This document shows, piece after piece, positions 19,231-27,859 of a DNA stretch of 54,556 nt. The translations under genes and the position numbers were made by a program. Within the stretch, counting starts at the first letter, position 1. Each line of letters starts with the position of its first letter. The DNA comes from an uncultured Pirellulaceae bacterium (lineage in GTDB: Bacteria; Planctomycetota; Planctomycetia; Pirellulales; Pirellulaceae): assembly GCA_938040995.1 (NCBI GenBank), contig CALHZT010000177.1, positions 1-54,556 of the forward strand, read 5' to 3'. The notes beneath the pieces are model-generated. The model searched no databases. It was not told the origin of the DNA and saw only the letters and a list, made by a program, of their open reading frames with translations.

Positions 19231-20163
19231 ATGCCCATCAATCGACAAACCGCTTCGTTCCTGCAGCAGCGATTCAACGAAGTCGGTATTTACCCCAAAG
19301 GCCGACACGGCCAGAACTTCCTCGTCGATTTGAATCTGGTCGATGTTCTGGTTCGAGCCGCACAACTTGAAAAGCAGGATGTCGTTCTCGAGGTTGGCAC
19401 AGGGACAGGCGCGCTCACCGGACAAATGGCGGCTCAGGCTGGCCACGTTGTGACGATTGAAATCGACCGTCAGCTGCACCAGCTGGCTTCCGAAGAATTG
19501 ATCGACGTGCCCAACGTGACGATGGTGCTACAGGATGTATTGCGGAACAAGAACAACATCCATGACACGATCATTTCCACCGTCGAAGAGCAGTTACAGA
19601 AAATCGAAGGCAGTCGGTTCAAGCTCGCGGCGAACCTGCCGTACAACATTGCAACGCCACTGATATCCAACCTGTTGCTGACTCGCATCACACCGTACTC
19701 GATGACGGTGACGATCCAGAAGGAGCTCGCCGACAGAATTGTCGCGGTGCCAAGAACCAAGGACTATAGTGCACTCAGCATCTGGATCCAGAGTTTGTGC
19801 TCGGCTGAAATCGTTCGCATCATGCCGCCCACGGTTTTCTGGCCTCGCCCCAAAGTCGACTCAGCGATCATTCACATTGTGCCCGACGAAAAAAAGCGGG
19901 CAGCCATTCCTGACATTGCCGCCTATCAGAAATTTGTCCGCTCACTGTTTTTCCATCGACGCAAGTTCCTGCGAAGCGTATTGATCAGTTCCTTCAAGGA
20001 AGAATTGGGGAAACCCGATATCGACCGTATTATGGCAATGGTAAAAATGGGCGCGGAAACGCGAGCCGAAGAATTGCCCGTCGAGAGGATTCTTGAGTTA
20101 TATAATGCGTCTCGGGTTGTCCTCACGGAGTCCGGGAAAATCGACGACTGGAAGTGCCGTTAA
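19231..20163 (+). CDS. rsmA: 16S rRNA (adenine1518-N6/adenine1519-N6)-dimethyltransferase
   Basis: This 310-aa SAM-dependent enzyme (KsgA) dimethylates two adjacent adenines near the 3' end of 16S rRNA during ribosome assembly. It shows GRHGQNFLVD, the SAM-binding LEVGTGTGALTGQMA, the acidic VTIEIDRQL, the catalytic NLPYNIATP and the C-terminal helical lobe with RSLFFHRRKFLRSVL. It is slightly longer than E. coli KsgA because of an insert around NKNNIHDTIISTVEE. It is followed after 24 nt by a 75-aa gene and then by selC. Confidence 0.95.
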   Translation: MPINRQTASFLQQRFNEVGIYPKGRHGQNFLVDLNLVDVLVRAAQLEKQDVVLEVGTGTGALTGQMAAQAGHVVTIEIDRQLHQLASEELIDVPNVTMVLQDVLRNKNNIHDTIISTVEEQLQKIEGSRFKLAANLPYNIATPLISNLLLTRITPYSMTVTIQKELADRIVAVPRTKDYSALSIWIQSLCSAEIVRIMPPTVFWPRPKVDSAIIHIVPDEKKRAAIPDIAAYQKFVRSLFFHRRKFLRSVLISSFKEELGKPDIDRIMAMVKMGAETRAEELPVERILELYNASRVVLTESGKIDDWKCR

Positions 20164-20187
20164 GCCCAAACACTTCGAAAGAAGACC

Positions 20188-20415
20188 ATGCAATTTATTG
20201 AAATGACTGGAAGCACCCTCAAATCACTGCTTTCCAGTGATGAGATGGACGAATCCGAGCTAACCGCGGCTGGCGTCGAGGACACCAGCATTGTTCGAAT
20301 CAACCAACATGGAGATATCGAAGTGCGGCGGCCCGACAGCTGGGATGTTGTTGGCGGGCTCATCGGCGACTTTGCCGAACGTATTACAAAGAACACAGGA
20401 TTTGACTGGGCGTAA
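20188..20415 (+). CDS. Small acidic conserved-looking protein of unknown function
   Basis: This 75-aa protein begins MQFIEMTGSTLKSLL, has a charged middle (SSDEMDESELTAAGVED), a short strand segment (SIVRINQHGDIEVR) and ends near NTGFDWA with TAA. It has no signal peptide or membrane segment. AGAAGA precedes the ATG. It lies 24 nt after rsmA and 19 nt before the tRNA-Sec gene, so it probably shares the rsmA transcript. I do not recognise the family. Confidence 0.65.
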   Translation: MQFIEMTGSTLKSLLSSDEMDESELTAAGVEDTSIVRINQHGDIEVRRPDSWDVVGGLIGDFAERITKNTGFDWA

Positions 20416-20434
20416 TTGCGTTCAGTCTGCCTAA

Positions 20435-20531
20435 GGAAGTGCTTGCTCGTCTGGTGGCGGCCGCGGTCTTCAAAACCGTTGGGACCTGCGTCAAACGCTG
20501 GTTCGGTGGGTTCGATTCCCATGCACTTCCG
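20435..20531 (+). tRNA. selC: tRNA-Sec (anticodon UCA)
   Basis: This 97-nt gene has the selenocysteine-tRNA architecture. The acceptor stem is 8 bp (GGAAGTGC with GCACTTCC) with discriminator G. The anticodon loop is CTTCAAA with TCA, on a 5-bp stem. The long extra arm is ACCTGCG/CGCTGGT, and the T arm is GTGGG-TTCGATT-CCCAT. The D region (GCTCGTCTGGTGGCGGC) resembles E. coli selC. CCA is not encoded. Its presence implies that the organism reads certain UGA codons as selenocysteine and should carry selA, selB and selD elsewhere. No selenoprotein or SECIS was recognised in this window. Confidence 0.95.
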
Positions 20532-20549
20532 TTTTATCTATTCGCCACT

Positions 20550-20602
20550 CGACTCCGTCATTCCGACCGCCATAAACCGCCCCCATTAGGGGAGTCGATT
20601 TT
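20550..20602 (+). terminator. Possible terminator after selC
   Basis: CGACTCC (20550-20556) pairs with GGAGTCG (20591-20597), followed by ATTTT. A smaller CCCC/GGGG hairpin lies inside the loop. The T-tract is short, so this is a moderate call. Confidence 0.45.
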
Positions 20603-20713
20603 GCTATTTCCTTCAATACTTGCACTGCATGCGGTGATAGCGGGCGATATGCGTTGATCGCGGTATTCCGCGGGTAAAACGCAGTTTCACGTCGGGGAAA
20701 TATGTTCCCGAAG

Positions 20714-20733
20714 AGGTTAATTCCTGTTAACCT
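20714..20733. promoter_or_regulatory. Perfect inverted repeat, possible operator
   Basis: AGGTTAA-TTCCTG-TTAACCT has two perfect 7-bp arms around a 6-bp spacer, the usual geometry of a dimeric regulator site. It lies 165 bp upstream of the acyl-AMP ligase fusion gene, in a region without other genes. The cognate regulator is unknown. Confidence 0.4.
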
Positions 20734-20813
20734 AGTGAGACTTGTCGTTTCTACGGGTTAATCGTGACAGCCTCAAAATCCTGACGGAATGTTACACGAC
20801 TGACGAATATCCA

Positions 20814-20886
20814 TGAGTCTGTGAGTTTTCCCGGAACGACAGTTTTACGGGACGCTCGCTTCACACGACTCGCTCTCACAGACTCA
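20814..20886. promoter_or_regulatory. Leader hairpin next to the start of the acyl-AMP ligase fusion gene
   Basis: TGAGTCTGTGAG (20814-20825) pairs perfectly with CTCACAGACTCA (20875-20886) across a 49-nt loop. The 3' arm ends 11 nt before the ATG at 20898, where a ribosome site would be expected, and no clear Shine-Dalgarno motif is present. In RNA the stem could limit translation initiation. Confidence 0.45.
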
Positions 20887-20897
20887 CCTTTGATTGA

Positions 20898-23800
20898 ATG
20901 CCTACAAGAAAGCCGAACAGTCTGGTGAGACGCTCGGCTGGAGTGACTTCGTTGCTCGATAGACTATCTCCCCCGCCACCAGTCGCCGTCGACTTTGTCG
21001 AGCGATTGCGTCAACTTTCCGCCGACTGGCCGGAACGTATTGCGTATACCTATCTGGTAGACGGGGAAGACCGCGAACTTGTCTATACATACAGCGAGCT
21101 CGACCGGCGGGCGCGAGCCATTGGCCAGCGACTGATCGACATGGGCATGACCGGTGAGCGTGCCTTGCTACTCTTCCCTCCCGGGCTGGACTTTGTAAGC
21201 ACGATCTTTGGTTGCTTTTACGCAGGCGTTGTCGCCGTGCCGGCTTTCCCGCCCAGGCGTAACCGCAATATGGCTCGCATTGAAGCCATCTCAAAAGACG
21301 CTCAGGCCAAAGTGGCCATTACGATCGACGACCACATTCAGCGAGTCGCAAGGTTCTCCGACGATGCGCCTGAATTGCAAACACTCGAATGGATTGCCGC
21401 AGACAAGATCGAAGTCGGCGACGCCGACGACTGGAAACGGCCAAATTTTGACTCGGAGTCGCTGGCGGTTCTCCAGTACACGTCCGGTTCGACGGGCAAG
21501 CCGAAGGGCGTCATGCTGACGCATGGCAATTTGATCCGGAATTGCCAGTACATCACACATGCTTTCGGTGCCAAGCCGCACGATGTTGGCATGTCCTGGC
21601 TGCCGGCTTACCACGACATGGGCCTGATTGGGGGCATCCTCAATCCGATCTACATTTCATGCACCAACGTGCTGATGTCCCCCGTGGCATTCCTGCAAAA
21701 TCCACTGCGCTGGATGAAGGCGGTCACCAAGTACAAAGTCTCGATTTCTGGCGGCCCCAATTTCGCCTACGACTACTGCACCAAAAAAGTCGCCGAGGAA
21801 GACCTCAACGATCTGAATCTGGAATCGTGGGCAGTCGCATATAACGGCGCGGAACCTGTTCGCGACTCAACGATCGAAGAGTTCATTCGCAAGTTTGGTC
21901 CGTGCGGATTCAGGCGTGAAGCGTTCTACCCCTGCTACGGCATGGCCGAGTCGACGTTGATGATCACGGGCGGCCACCGCGACGAATCGCCAGTTTCGCG
22001 TGCATTCGAATCGGCCAGCCTCGACATTCAGGTTGTCAAACCGGCCTCCGCGAGCGACAGGCATTCCCGACGACTGGTCGCTTGCGGCAAGCAGCCACCG
22101 AACGGGACGGTTCTCGTTGTCGATCCAGACAAGATGACCCGGTGTGCGCCGGATGAGATCGGCGAGATCTGGGTTTCCAGCCCGAGCGTCGGTATCGGCT
22201 ATTTCAACAAGCCGGTAGAGACACAAGAAACGTTCCAGGCACAACTGATTGACGGCAGTCGCGAAACATTTCTGCGAACGGGCGACCTCGGGTTTTGGCG
22301 CGATGGCCAGCTGTTCGTTACGGGACGCATCAAGGATCTGATCACCATTCGTGGCGTCAATCGCTACCCGCAAGATATCGAGATGACGGTTGAACAGTCG
22401 GACAAGCGACTTCGCACCGGCGCGGCGGCGGCTTTCGCTGTTGAAATCGACGGTCGCGAGCAGCTGATCATTGTCAGCGAAGCCGAACGGGTGAAAGAAA
22501 ACAACTGGGACGAAGTCATCAGTGCCATCCGGCGTGATGTTACGCGAGTCCACGAGCTTGCCCCGGATGGTATTATCCTGATCCGCACGGGTTCAATCCC
22601 CAAAACATCGAGCGGAAAAATTCAGCGGCATGCGTGTCGAAACGGATTCCAGGATGACAGCCTGCTGATTATTGCCAAATGGTTCAGGCCAGAAGAGGAA
22701 TCGCCTGAGATGCAGCCGAATGGATATCATGCGGTCGGCGGAAAGAATGGCCATCCCGCCGTGAATGGAAATGGACAGAACGGCTCTGGCCGTTCCAGCA
22801 TTCACAGCAACGGCCACACCAACGTTCACAACAATGGCCAGCACCACCCCGCGACAAACGGCAGCAACGGTTCGCCAGGCAGCCTGTCCAACGGTCAACG
22901 ATCAAGATTGCAGATTGTCTTCAACACGGTGCGTAGCATCGCCCAGGATCGAGCCGGCAATCTTACCGCAGAAACAAACATCCTTGATCTTGGACTCGAC
23001 TCGCTTGAGCGACTGGAAATCGTAAGCCGCCTGGAAGATCACTTTGGTGGTTCCTTCCCGGAATACGTGCTGCAGGAGATGGAAACCTGCCAACAAGTCG
23101 CAGCGGCTGTCGAAACTCACCTGATTCCTTTCACGGAAGGTCGGGACAACGCCGTTGAGACATCGGCCTATCGCTTCGAAGAGTTTGCCGAATTCAAACG
23201 ACTGGAGCAGTCCAAAGAAGCACTGGCATCCACGGGGCTCGGCAATCCATACTTTCCGGTCCATAGCGGGACGGCTCGCGACACGACAACGATCGACGGC
23301 CGCAGCTATATCAACTTCGCCAGCTACAACTACATCGGCATGTCTGGCGACCCTGCTGTCAACGCGAGTACAGCCGCAGCCGTCGAGCAGTTCGGAACCA
23401 GCTGCTCTGCCAGCCGTCTGGTGTCTGGTGAAAAACAGATTCATCGCGAACTCGAAAAAGAGATCGCCGATTTTCTTGGCGTAGACGACTCGATTACCTT
23501 CGTTGGCGGACACGCGACCAACCAGACAACGATCGGCCATCTGGTCGAAGCCGGCGACCTGATCATTCACGACTCGTTGGCCCACAACAGCATCGTTCAG
23601 GGAGCCATTTTGTCCGGGGCACGCCGCCGGCAGTTCCCACACAACGACTGGAACAGCCTTGACCAGATCCTGACAACACAACGATCCAGGTTTCGCCGCG
23701 TGCTTGTCGCCATCGAAGGCGCATACAGCATGGACGGTGACTATCCGGACCTGGCGAAATTCGTCGACATCAAGGAACGCCACAAAGCGTTGCTCATGGT

Positions 23801-24488
23801 CGACGAAGCCCATTCGCTCGGCACGATGGGTGCCACAGGAAGAGGAATTAGCGAGTTTGCAAACGTCGATACCTCGCGAGTCGACATCTGGATGGGGACT
23901 CTCAGTAAGTCGCTGGGAAGTTGCGGTGGCTACATCGCCGGCTCGAAACCTCTTGTCGAGTTGCTGCGTTATACCGCCCCTGGCTTTGTTTACAGCGTCG
24001 GACTCTCTCCACCAGATACAGCTGCGGCACTCGCGGCTTTACGAGAACTGAAGCGTCACCCCGAACGGGTGATCAAGTGCCAAAAAAACGCTGAGCTATT
24101 CTTGCGACTTGCTCGCGAAGCCGGCCTGGACACGGGAGCGAGCGGAAGCACACCAATCGTGCCCGTCATCCTCGGAAACTCTGTGAAGTGTCTCTGGCTC
24201 TCTCAGAAGCTCTTTGAGCGTGGTATCAATGTCCAGCCAATCATGTATCCAGCCGTTGCAGAAGCTGAATCACGATTGAGATTCTTCATCACGTCAGAGC
24301 ATTCGGTCGAGCAGATCAGGCAGACAGTGGATGCCATGAGGGAATTGCTACCGGGGTTTTCCGAATTCGTTGCCGGGAATGAATTGCGGATGGACCAGGC
24401 GGCAACTAGTCTGAAAGGACGGGTAAACGGATTCGGCAATTCCGTCAAGACAAGTCAACAGGCTGGCGGTTACGAAACCGAAGCGTAG
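20898..24488 (+). CDS. Fatty acyl-AMP ligase / acyl carrier / alpha-oxoamine synthase fusion protein
   Basis: This 1196-aa protein joins three enzymes. Residues ~30-600 are an adenylating ligase of the fatty acyl-AMP ligase type (YTSGSTGKPKG at 194, WLPAYHDMGLIGG, PCYGMAESTL, FLRTGDLGF, IRGVNRYPQDIE). A ~65-residue linker rich in N, G and H follows. Next is an acyl carrier domain whose phosphopantetheine Ser702 sits in LGLDSLERLE. Residues ~770-1160 form a PLP-dependent alpha-oxoamine synthase (SPT/BioF/KBL family) with VDEAHSLGTMG and Lys1004 in TLSKSLGSCGG. The likely chemistry is to activate a fatty acid, load it on the carrier and condense it with an amino acid, giving a long-chain amino ketone. 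This is inferred; product and amino acid are unknown. Serine palmitoyltransferase-like sphingoid synthesis is one candidate. Confidence 0.9.
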   Translation: MPTRKPNSLVRRSAGVTSLLDRLSPPPPVAVDFVERLRQLSADWPERIAYTYLVDGEDRELVYTYSELDRRARAIGQRLIDMGMTGERALLLFPPGLDFVSTIFGCFYAGVVAVPAFPPRRNRNMARIEAISKDAQAKVAITIDDHIQRVARFSDDAPELQTLEWIAADKIEVGDADDWKRPNFDSESLAVLQYTSGSTGKPKGVMLTHGNLIRNCQYITHAFGAKPHDVGMSWLPAYHDMGLIGGILNPIYISCTNVLMSPVAFLQNPLRWMKAVTKYKVSISGGPNFAYDYCTKKVAEEDLNDLNLESWAVAYNGAEPVRDSTIEEFIRKFGPCGFRREAFYPCYGMAESTLMITGGHRDESPVSRAFESASLDIQVVKPASASDRHSRRLVACGKQPPNGTVLVVDPDKMTRCAPDEIGEIWVSSPSVGIGYFNKPVETQETFQAQLIDGSRETFLRTGDLGFWRDGQLFVTGRIKDLITIRGVNRYPQDIEMTVEQSDKRLRTGAAAAFAVEIDGREQLIIVSEAERVKENNWDEVISAIRRDVTRVHELAPDGIILIRTGSIPKTSSGKIQRHACRNGFQDDSLLIIAKWFRPEEESPEMQPNGYHAVGGKNGHPAVNGNGQNGSGRSSIHSNGHTNVHNNGQHHPATNGSNGSPGSLSNGQRSRLQIVFNTVRSIAQDRAGNLTAETNILDLGLDSLERLEIVSRLEDHFGGSFPEYVLQEMETCQQVAAAVETHLIPFTEGRDNAVETSAYRFEEFAEFKRLEQSKEALASTGLGNPYFPVHSGTARDTTTIDGRSYINFASYNYIGMSGDPAVNASTAAAVEQFGTSCSASRLVSGEKQIHRELEKEIADFLGVDDSITFVGGHATNQTTIGHLVEAGDLIIHDSLAHNSIVQGAILSGARRRQFPHNDWNSLDQILTTQRSRFRRVLVAIEGAYSMDGDYPDLAKFVDIKERHKALLMVDEAHSLGTMGATGRGISEFANVDTSRVDIWMGTLSKSLGSCGGYIAGSKPLVELLRYTAPGFVYSVGLSPPDTAAALAALRELKRHPERVIKCQKNAELFLRLAREAGLDTGASGSTPIVPVILGNSVKCLWLSQKLFERGINVQPIMYPAVAEAESRLRFFITSEHSVEQIRQTVDAMRELLPGFSEFVAGNELRMDQAATSLKGRVNGFGNSVKTSQQAGGYETEA

Positions 24489-24629
24489 TTCATACGCTGT
24501 CAGCCGGACTTTTTCCCAGTCGGTCTTGCAGAAAGCGACAGCCGCGCTAAAATCGAAGTACGGCGTTGAGCTTGTCGCGTATGCCAACACTCACGCGCTA
24601 TTCATTCAGTTTTTGACAGGAGGAATCGG

Positions 24630-24812
24630 GTGCTCACCGAATCACAGGTACAGAGAAGCTTTCGTGGACTATTCACCAACGGCAACATCACTGAGGACGC
24701 TTTGACCAAGGGGGAAGAACTTCTGGATGAGTTGCGACCAGAAAGTCCACTCCGACACCGTCTTTCGGATGAACTCGAAGAGCTGAGAAAAATTGCAGTG
24801 GCCGAGAGCTAG
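24630..24812 (+). CDS. Small acidic helical protein (60 aa)
   Basis: This 60-aa protein starts at a GTG preceded at ideal distance by AGGAGG, one of the best ribosome sites in the window. It is followed by a strong terminator, so it forms a compact unit. The sequence is predicted largely helical and acidic (ITEDALTKGEELLDELRPES, then HRLSDELEELRKIA). It has no membrane segment, signal peptide or cysteine. It lies 141 bp after the acyl-AMP ligase fusion and may have its own promoter. I do not recognise the family. Confidence 0.7.
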   Translation: MLTESQVQRSFRGLFTNGNITEDALTKGEELLDELRPESPLRHRLSDELEELRKIAVAES

Positions 24813-24847
24813 AAAAAAGCTCCCTTCAGCACAGAGACTTCCAGTAT

Positions 24848-24885
24848 AAAAAGCGGCCCGAGCCTTGAAGCTCGGGCCGCTTTTT
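24848..24885. terminator. Bidirectional intrinsic terminator
   Basis: A perfect 16-bp inverted repeat (AAAAAGCGGCCCGAGC with GCTCGGGCCGCTTTTT) surrounds a 6-nt loop. It gives a T-tract on both strands. It separates the plus-strand 60-aa gene from the convergent BBP7-like gene. Confidence 0.92.
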
Positions 24886-24910
24886 GATTCTGTCACCGCG
24901 ATCGTCTGAA

Positions 24911-24960
24911 AATTCGTCGTTTTCGCTCGGGGTTTACGCCGCCAGAAACGCTACACGTCC
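24911..24960 (+). repeat. Dispersed ~50-bp repeat, copy 2
   Basis: This begins AATTCGTCGTTTTCGCTCGG and ends ACGCTACACGTCC. It matches 8981-9027 read in reverse and 49441-49486 in the same orientation. It lies between the terminator and the BBP7-like gene end. Confidence 0.7.
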
Positions 24961-24972
24961 TTGCGGCCCACT

Positions 24973-26469
24973 CTAGCGATTCATTTCCACGCCGATGGAA
25001 ATGCTGTGTGCAAACAGGTCTTCCGAGCGGTTGATAATTCCCAATGTTGGAATCTGATAGAGAACGGTATTGGCAGCTCTACCGATTCCGCCAGCGACCA
25101 TCCCCGTCCAGCGTGTCTTGAGTTTCAGCTGCGAAGTAATTTGGTATCCAGCATCAAAGCTGAACTCACCAACAGGACTAAATCGTTCGGTCAACAGTCG
25201 ATGCTGCAAATCGGCACCACCAAAAGTATTTGGAAATCCTGCGAGGGGAGTTCCAGCGATTCCACTGCCTGCCGAGAGATGGTCACCAATGACTCCGGTT
25301 TGACGAATCGAAGCGAAGTTTGCACCGGCCATAAATTTCGCCTGTACTGCCGTCGACCAGCGATTTGTCTTCTTCGAGATTCGAAATCCAAACTGTGGAC
25401 CAATAATCCGGTTCAGGGCGTTGTTGTTGAGCACCATGTCGGACAGGACGCCGCCCAGACCGTTTAACTGAAAGCGATCATCCATCTCGAGAAATCGCAT
25501 TCCAAGGTAAGCTTCGGCATTCGCTCCGCCTTGTAGCTGTTTCTTGCGCCGAATGGTCATCACCTCGACACTATTCTGGTCCATGCGGTTGTTGACCGAC
25601 AGGCGGTCAAACACGACGCCGATTCTGAATTGATCTCCTCCAGGAAACGCACCTGCCGTAATTACTCCATCGCCGTTGAGATCATCCGGAAGAAGATCAG
25701 AGTTCGTATCAGTAAAACCAAGCAGCAGCCCCAGTGGATCAGCAAAGTTAACATGTACAGACGTCAGGCCCTGGATTGCGGGAATGGACTGAAAACCGGG
25801 CACCGGCGCAGTTGGAGCGACGGCAGCAACCAGCATGACTCCATTCTCGTCGATGACCGCCGGTGAACCTTCACTACCCGGAACACCCTGAATGGACGGC
25901 ACCTGATCGATCCTTTTGTCGTCCACGCCATAGACGCGATCCTGCGTCATGTTTCCATTCTCGATCCCCACCATCCAGCCAACGCCTTCGTCAACCCAAC
26001 CGAACTCGATTCGATTGCCGTTGCCGTCGGATGTCTGCGGTAGAGCGTCGTCAATACTGTTCAACTGGAATCCGAAACTGCCGCCGCCGACGATTGGGAG
26101 CAGGAACGAAGTGCTCGTAACCGGCACAACGGCTGGTGATCCGGGGTTCGGCACTACAAACAGATAGTCGATGTGACTCGGCAGGAATGCCGGAGTTGGT
26201 GCCGCTCCCGCAAGGTTACCAATGGAGGCTTGATTCGGACGCAGCAACCACATGTTCATGCGCTCGACGCTGCCAAAATAGCCTTCGCCCCGTGGAGACC
26301 TTTCAACATCGTGCTCTCCGACAGGCGCAAAAAGCTGCCAGTCAAAATAGTTCGGCGGTGGCGAGTAATCGTGCCACGCCTGACCGTTCGCATTCACGCA
26401 ACTCAAAAGAATTACGCCAAGCGACAAGACATATTGAACAAACCGTGTTCTTTTTGAATTTGTATTCAT
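24973..26469 (-). CDS. BBP7-like outer-membrane beta-barrel protein
   Basis: This 498-aa exported protein has a signal peptide (FVQYVLSLGVILLSCVNANGQ). It has the pattern of the planctomycete BBP7 family: an early aromatic segment with GYFGSVERMNMWLLRP, alternating amphipathic strands throughout (FGFQLNSIDDALPQ, EFGWVDEGVGWMVG), and a barrel-like C-terminus with GEFSFDAGYQITSQLK and a final HSISIGVEMNR. Location in the outer membrane is inferred. A tandem 18-bp duplication abuts its start codon. It ends toward a bidirectional terminator and is a single-gene unit. BBP7 is my best match from memory, not from a profile search. Confidence 0.75.
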   Translation of the reverse strand: MNTNSKRTRFVQYVLSLGVILLSCVNANGQAWHDYSPPPNYFDWQLFAPVGEHDVERSPRGEGYFGSVERMNMWLLRPNQASIGNLAGAAPTPAFLPSHIDYLFVVPNPGSPAVVPVTSTSFLLPIVGGGSFGFQLNSIDDALPQTSDGNGNRIEFGWVDEGVGWMVGIENGNMTQDRVYGVDDKRIDQVPSIQGVPGSEGSPAVIDENGVMLVAAVAPTAPVPGFQSIPAIQGLTSVHVNFADPLGLLLGFTDTNSDLLPDDLNGDGVITAGAFPGGDQFRIGVVFDRLSVNNRMDQNSVEVMTIRRKKQLQGGANAEAYLGMRFLEMDDRFQLNGLGGVLSDMVLNNNALNRIIGPQFGFRISKKTNRWSTAVQAKFMAGANFASIRQTGVIGDHLSAGSGIAGTPLAGFPNTFGGADLQHRLLTERFSPVGEFSFDAGYQITSQLKLKTRWTGMVAGGIGRAANTVLYQIPTLGIINRSEDLFAHSISIGVEMNR

Positions 26470-26505
26470 AGCTCGATTTCGTCTACCAGCTCGATTTCGT
26501 CTACC
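26470..26505. repeat. 18-bp tandem duplication abutting the BBP7-like start codon
   Basis: AGCTCGATTTCGTCTACC occurs twice in a row, at 26470-26487 and 26488-26505. On the minus strand the second copy ends immediately before the ATG, so the presumed ribosome-binding region itself is duplicated. Confidence 0.85.
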
Positions 26506-26757
26506 AATTCTGCCTGAAGCGATGCTCGCTGTGGTTTCCCCCTACAGCGGAGACCTCTATCGTGCTCGTTTTATCGACCCTGCTTCCTGCGTAAGTTGAG
26601 TAAGAACGGGAGACATTGACGAAATTGATGATTCTGTCGGTCGGTAAGGCCTTTACACCGCTAGCGAAAGCCGTTGCAATGAAGTCGCCGAGAGCGGAAT
26701 TTCCCGCTTGGCAAGCGATTCTGTAACATCCACGCACATCAAAATCTGGAGCCAACC

Positions 26758-27702
26758 GTGCGAACGAATAACCGACCGAAATTGCAATCGCATTCACAAT
26801 GGCGACTGATCGTAGTGCTGTTGCTGCTAGCCTCGAATCACCTGATGAACGTGAGCGTTGCCCAGGAATCTGACGATCCTGCCAGGAAGAATGATTCGCA
26901 ATACGTTCGGTTGTTGAAAGAGGGTGAAGAGCCTGTCGCCCTGCAAACTTCCATCACGACTTTTCAGTCATCGGATAGCAAAAAGCTGACTGTCGACTTG
27001 ATCGGGGCGATCCACGTCGGAGAAGCATCCTATTACAAGCTGCTCAATGAGCGATTCAGGAACTACGACGTGGTACTGTACGAACTGGTGGCTCCCAAAG
27101 GCACCAGGATCCCGAAGGGTGGCACTGGCGAAGCCCCGTCGTCTCCCGTTTCATACATGCAGAACGGCATGACGGAAGCGCTCGGCCTTGAGTTTCAGCT
27201 GGACAGTATCGACTATACGGTGGCGAACTTCGTGCACGCCGATATGACACCTGAAGAGTTTGCTCAAAGCATGAAGAAGCGCGAAGAAAGCCTTGGAAAA
27301 ATGCTCTTTCGTGCGATCGGACAATCGCTCGTCAAAAGCAGCTCCGGTGAATCGTCGACGGACCTCAAGCTGATGCAGGCTTTGCTCGCCAAAGAAACCG
27401 ATGACCGGCAGTTCAAGCTGAAGCGGGCTTTTGCAGAGCAATTTGCCGATCTCGATGGCGCGATGCTCGTATTCGAAGGCCCGAATGGATCGACGCTCGT
27501 AACCGAACGCAACAAGAAAGCCCTGGAGGTCCTTTCAGAAGTAACCAAAGACGGCAAAACGTCGATTGGCATCTTTTACGGCGCCGGCCATATGAAAGAC
27601 ATGGCGAAGCGATTGACGGACGACTTTCAAATGACACTCAAAGGTACGTCCTGGGTAACCGCCTGGGATCTGGCGAGTGCCGGCAATCCGGAGCGCGAGT
27701 AA
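26758..27702 (+). CDS. TraB/GumN/TIKI-type exported protein
   Basis: This 314-aa protein has an N-terminal hydrophobic signal segment (LIVVLLLLASNHLMNVSVAQ). The TraB/GumN fold is marked by LIGAIHVGEASYY near the start of the mature part, the conserved acid in VVLYELVAP, and the late GAGHMKDMAKRL. TIKI relatives are metal-dependent proteases with GxxH motifs; whether this one is active is not known. The GTG at 26758 follows GGAG at 7 nt. It is not clearly in an operon; the next gene begins 157 bp downstream. Confidence 0.8.
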   Translation: MRTNNRPKLQSHSQWRLIVVLLLLASNHLMNVSVAQESDDPARKNDSQYVRLLKEGEEPVALQTSITTFQSSDSKKLTVDLIGAIHVGEASYYKLLNERFRNYDVVLYELVAPKGTRIPKGGTGEAPSSPVSYMQNGMTEALGLEFQLDSIDYTVANFVHADMTPEEFAQSMKKREESLGKMLFRAIGQSLVKSSSGESSTDLKLMQALLAKETDDRQFKLKRAFAEQFADLDGAMLVFEGPNGSTLVTERNKKALEVLSEVTKDGKTSIGIFYGAGHMKDMAKRLTDDFQMTLKGTSWVTAWDLASAGNPERE

Positions 27703-27859
27703 TTTATTTCAAATTCGTCAAGTGGAATTATTGCACGGTCAATCAAGCCGTTATGGCGGCTGCAAGCGTGTACAACGATCTTTCTTTACACGAATTGCCG
27801 GATGCAACATACTGACTGCCTCACCGACCTGATGTGTCGTTTATATAGAGGCTACCAGC

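Noticed and set aside
22902-23813. 303-aa minus-strand open frame inside the fusion gene
   Set aside because: It is antisense to the carrier and oxoamine synthase domains, with no supporting signal.
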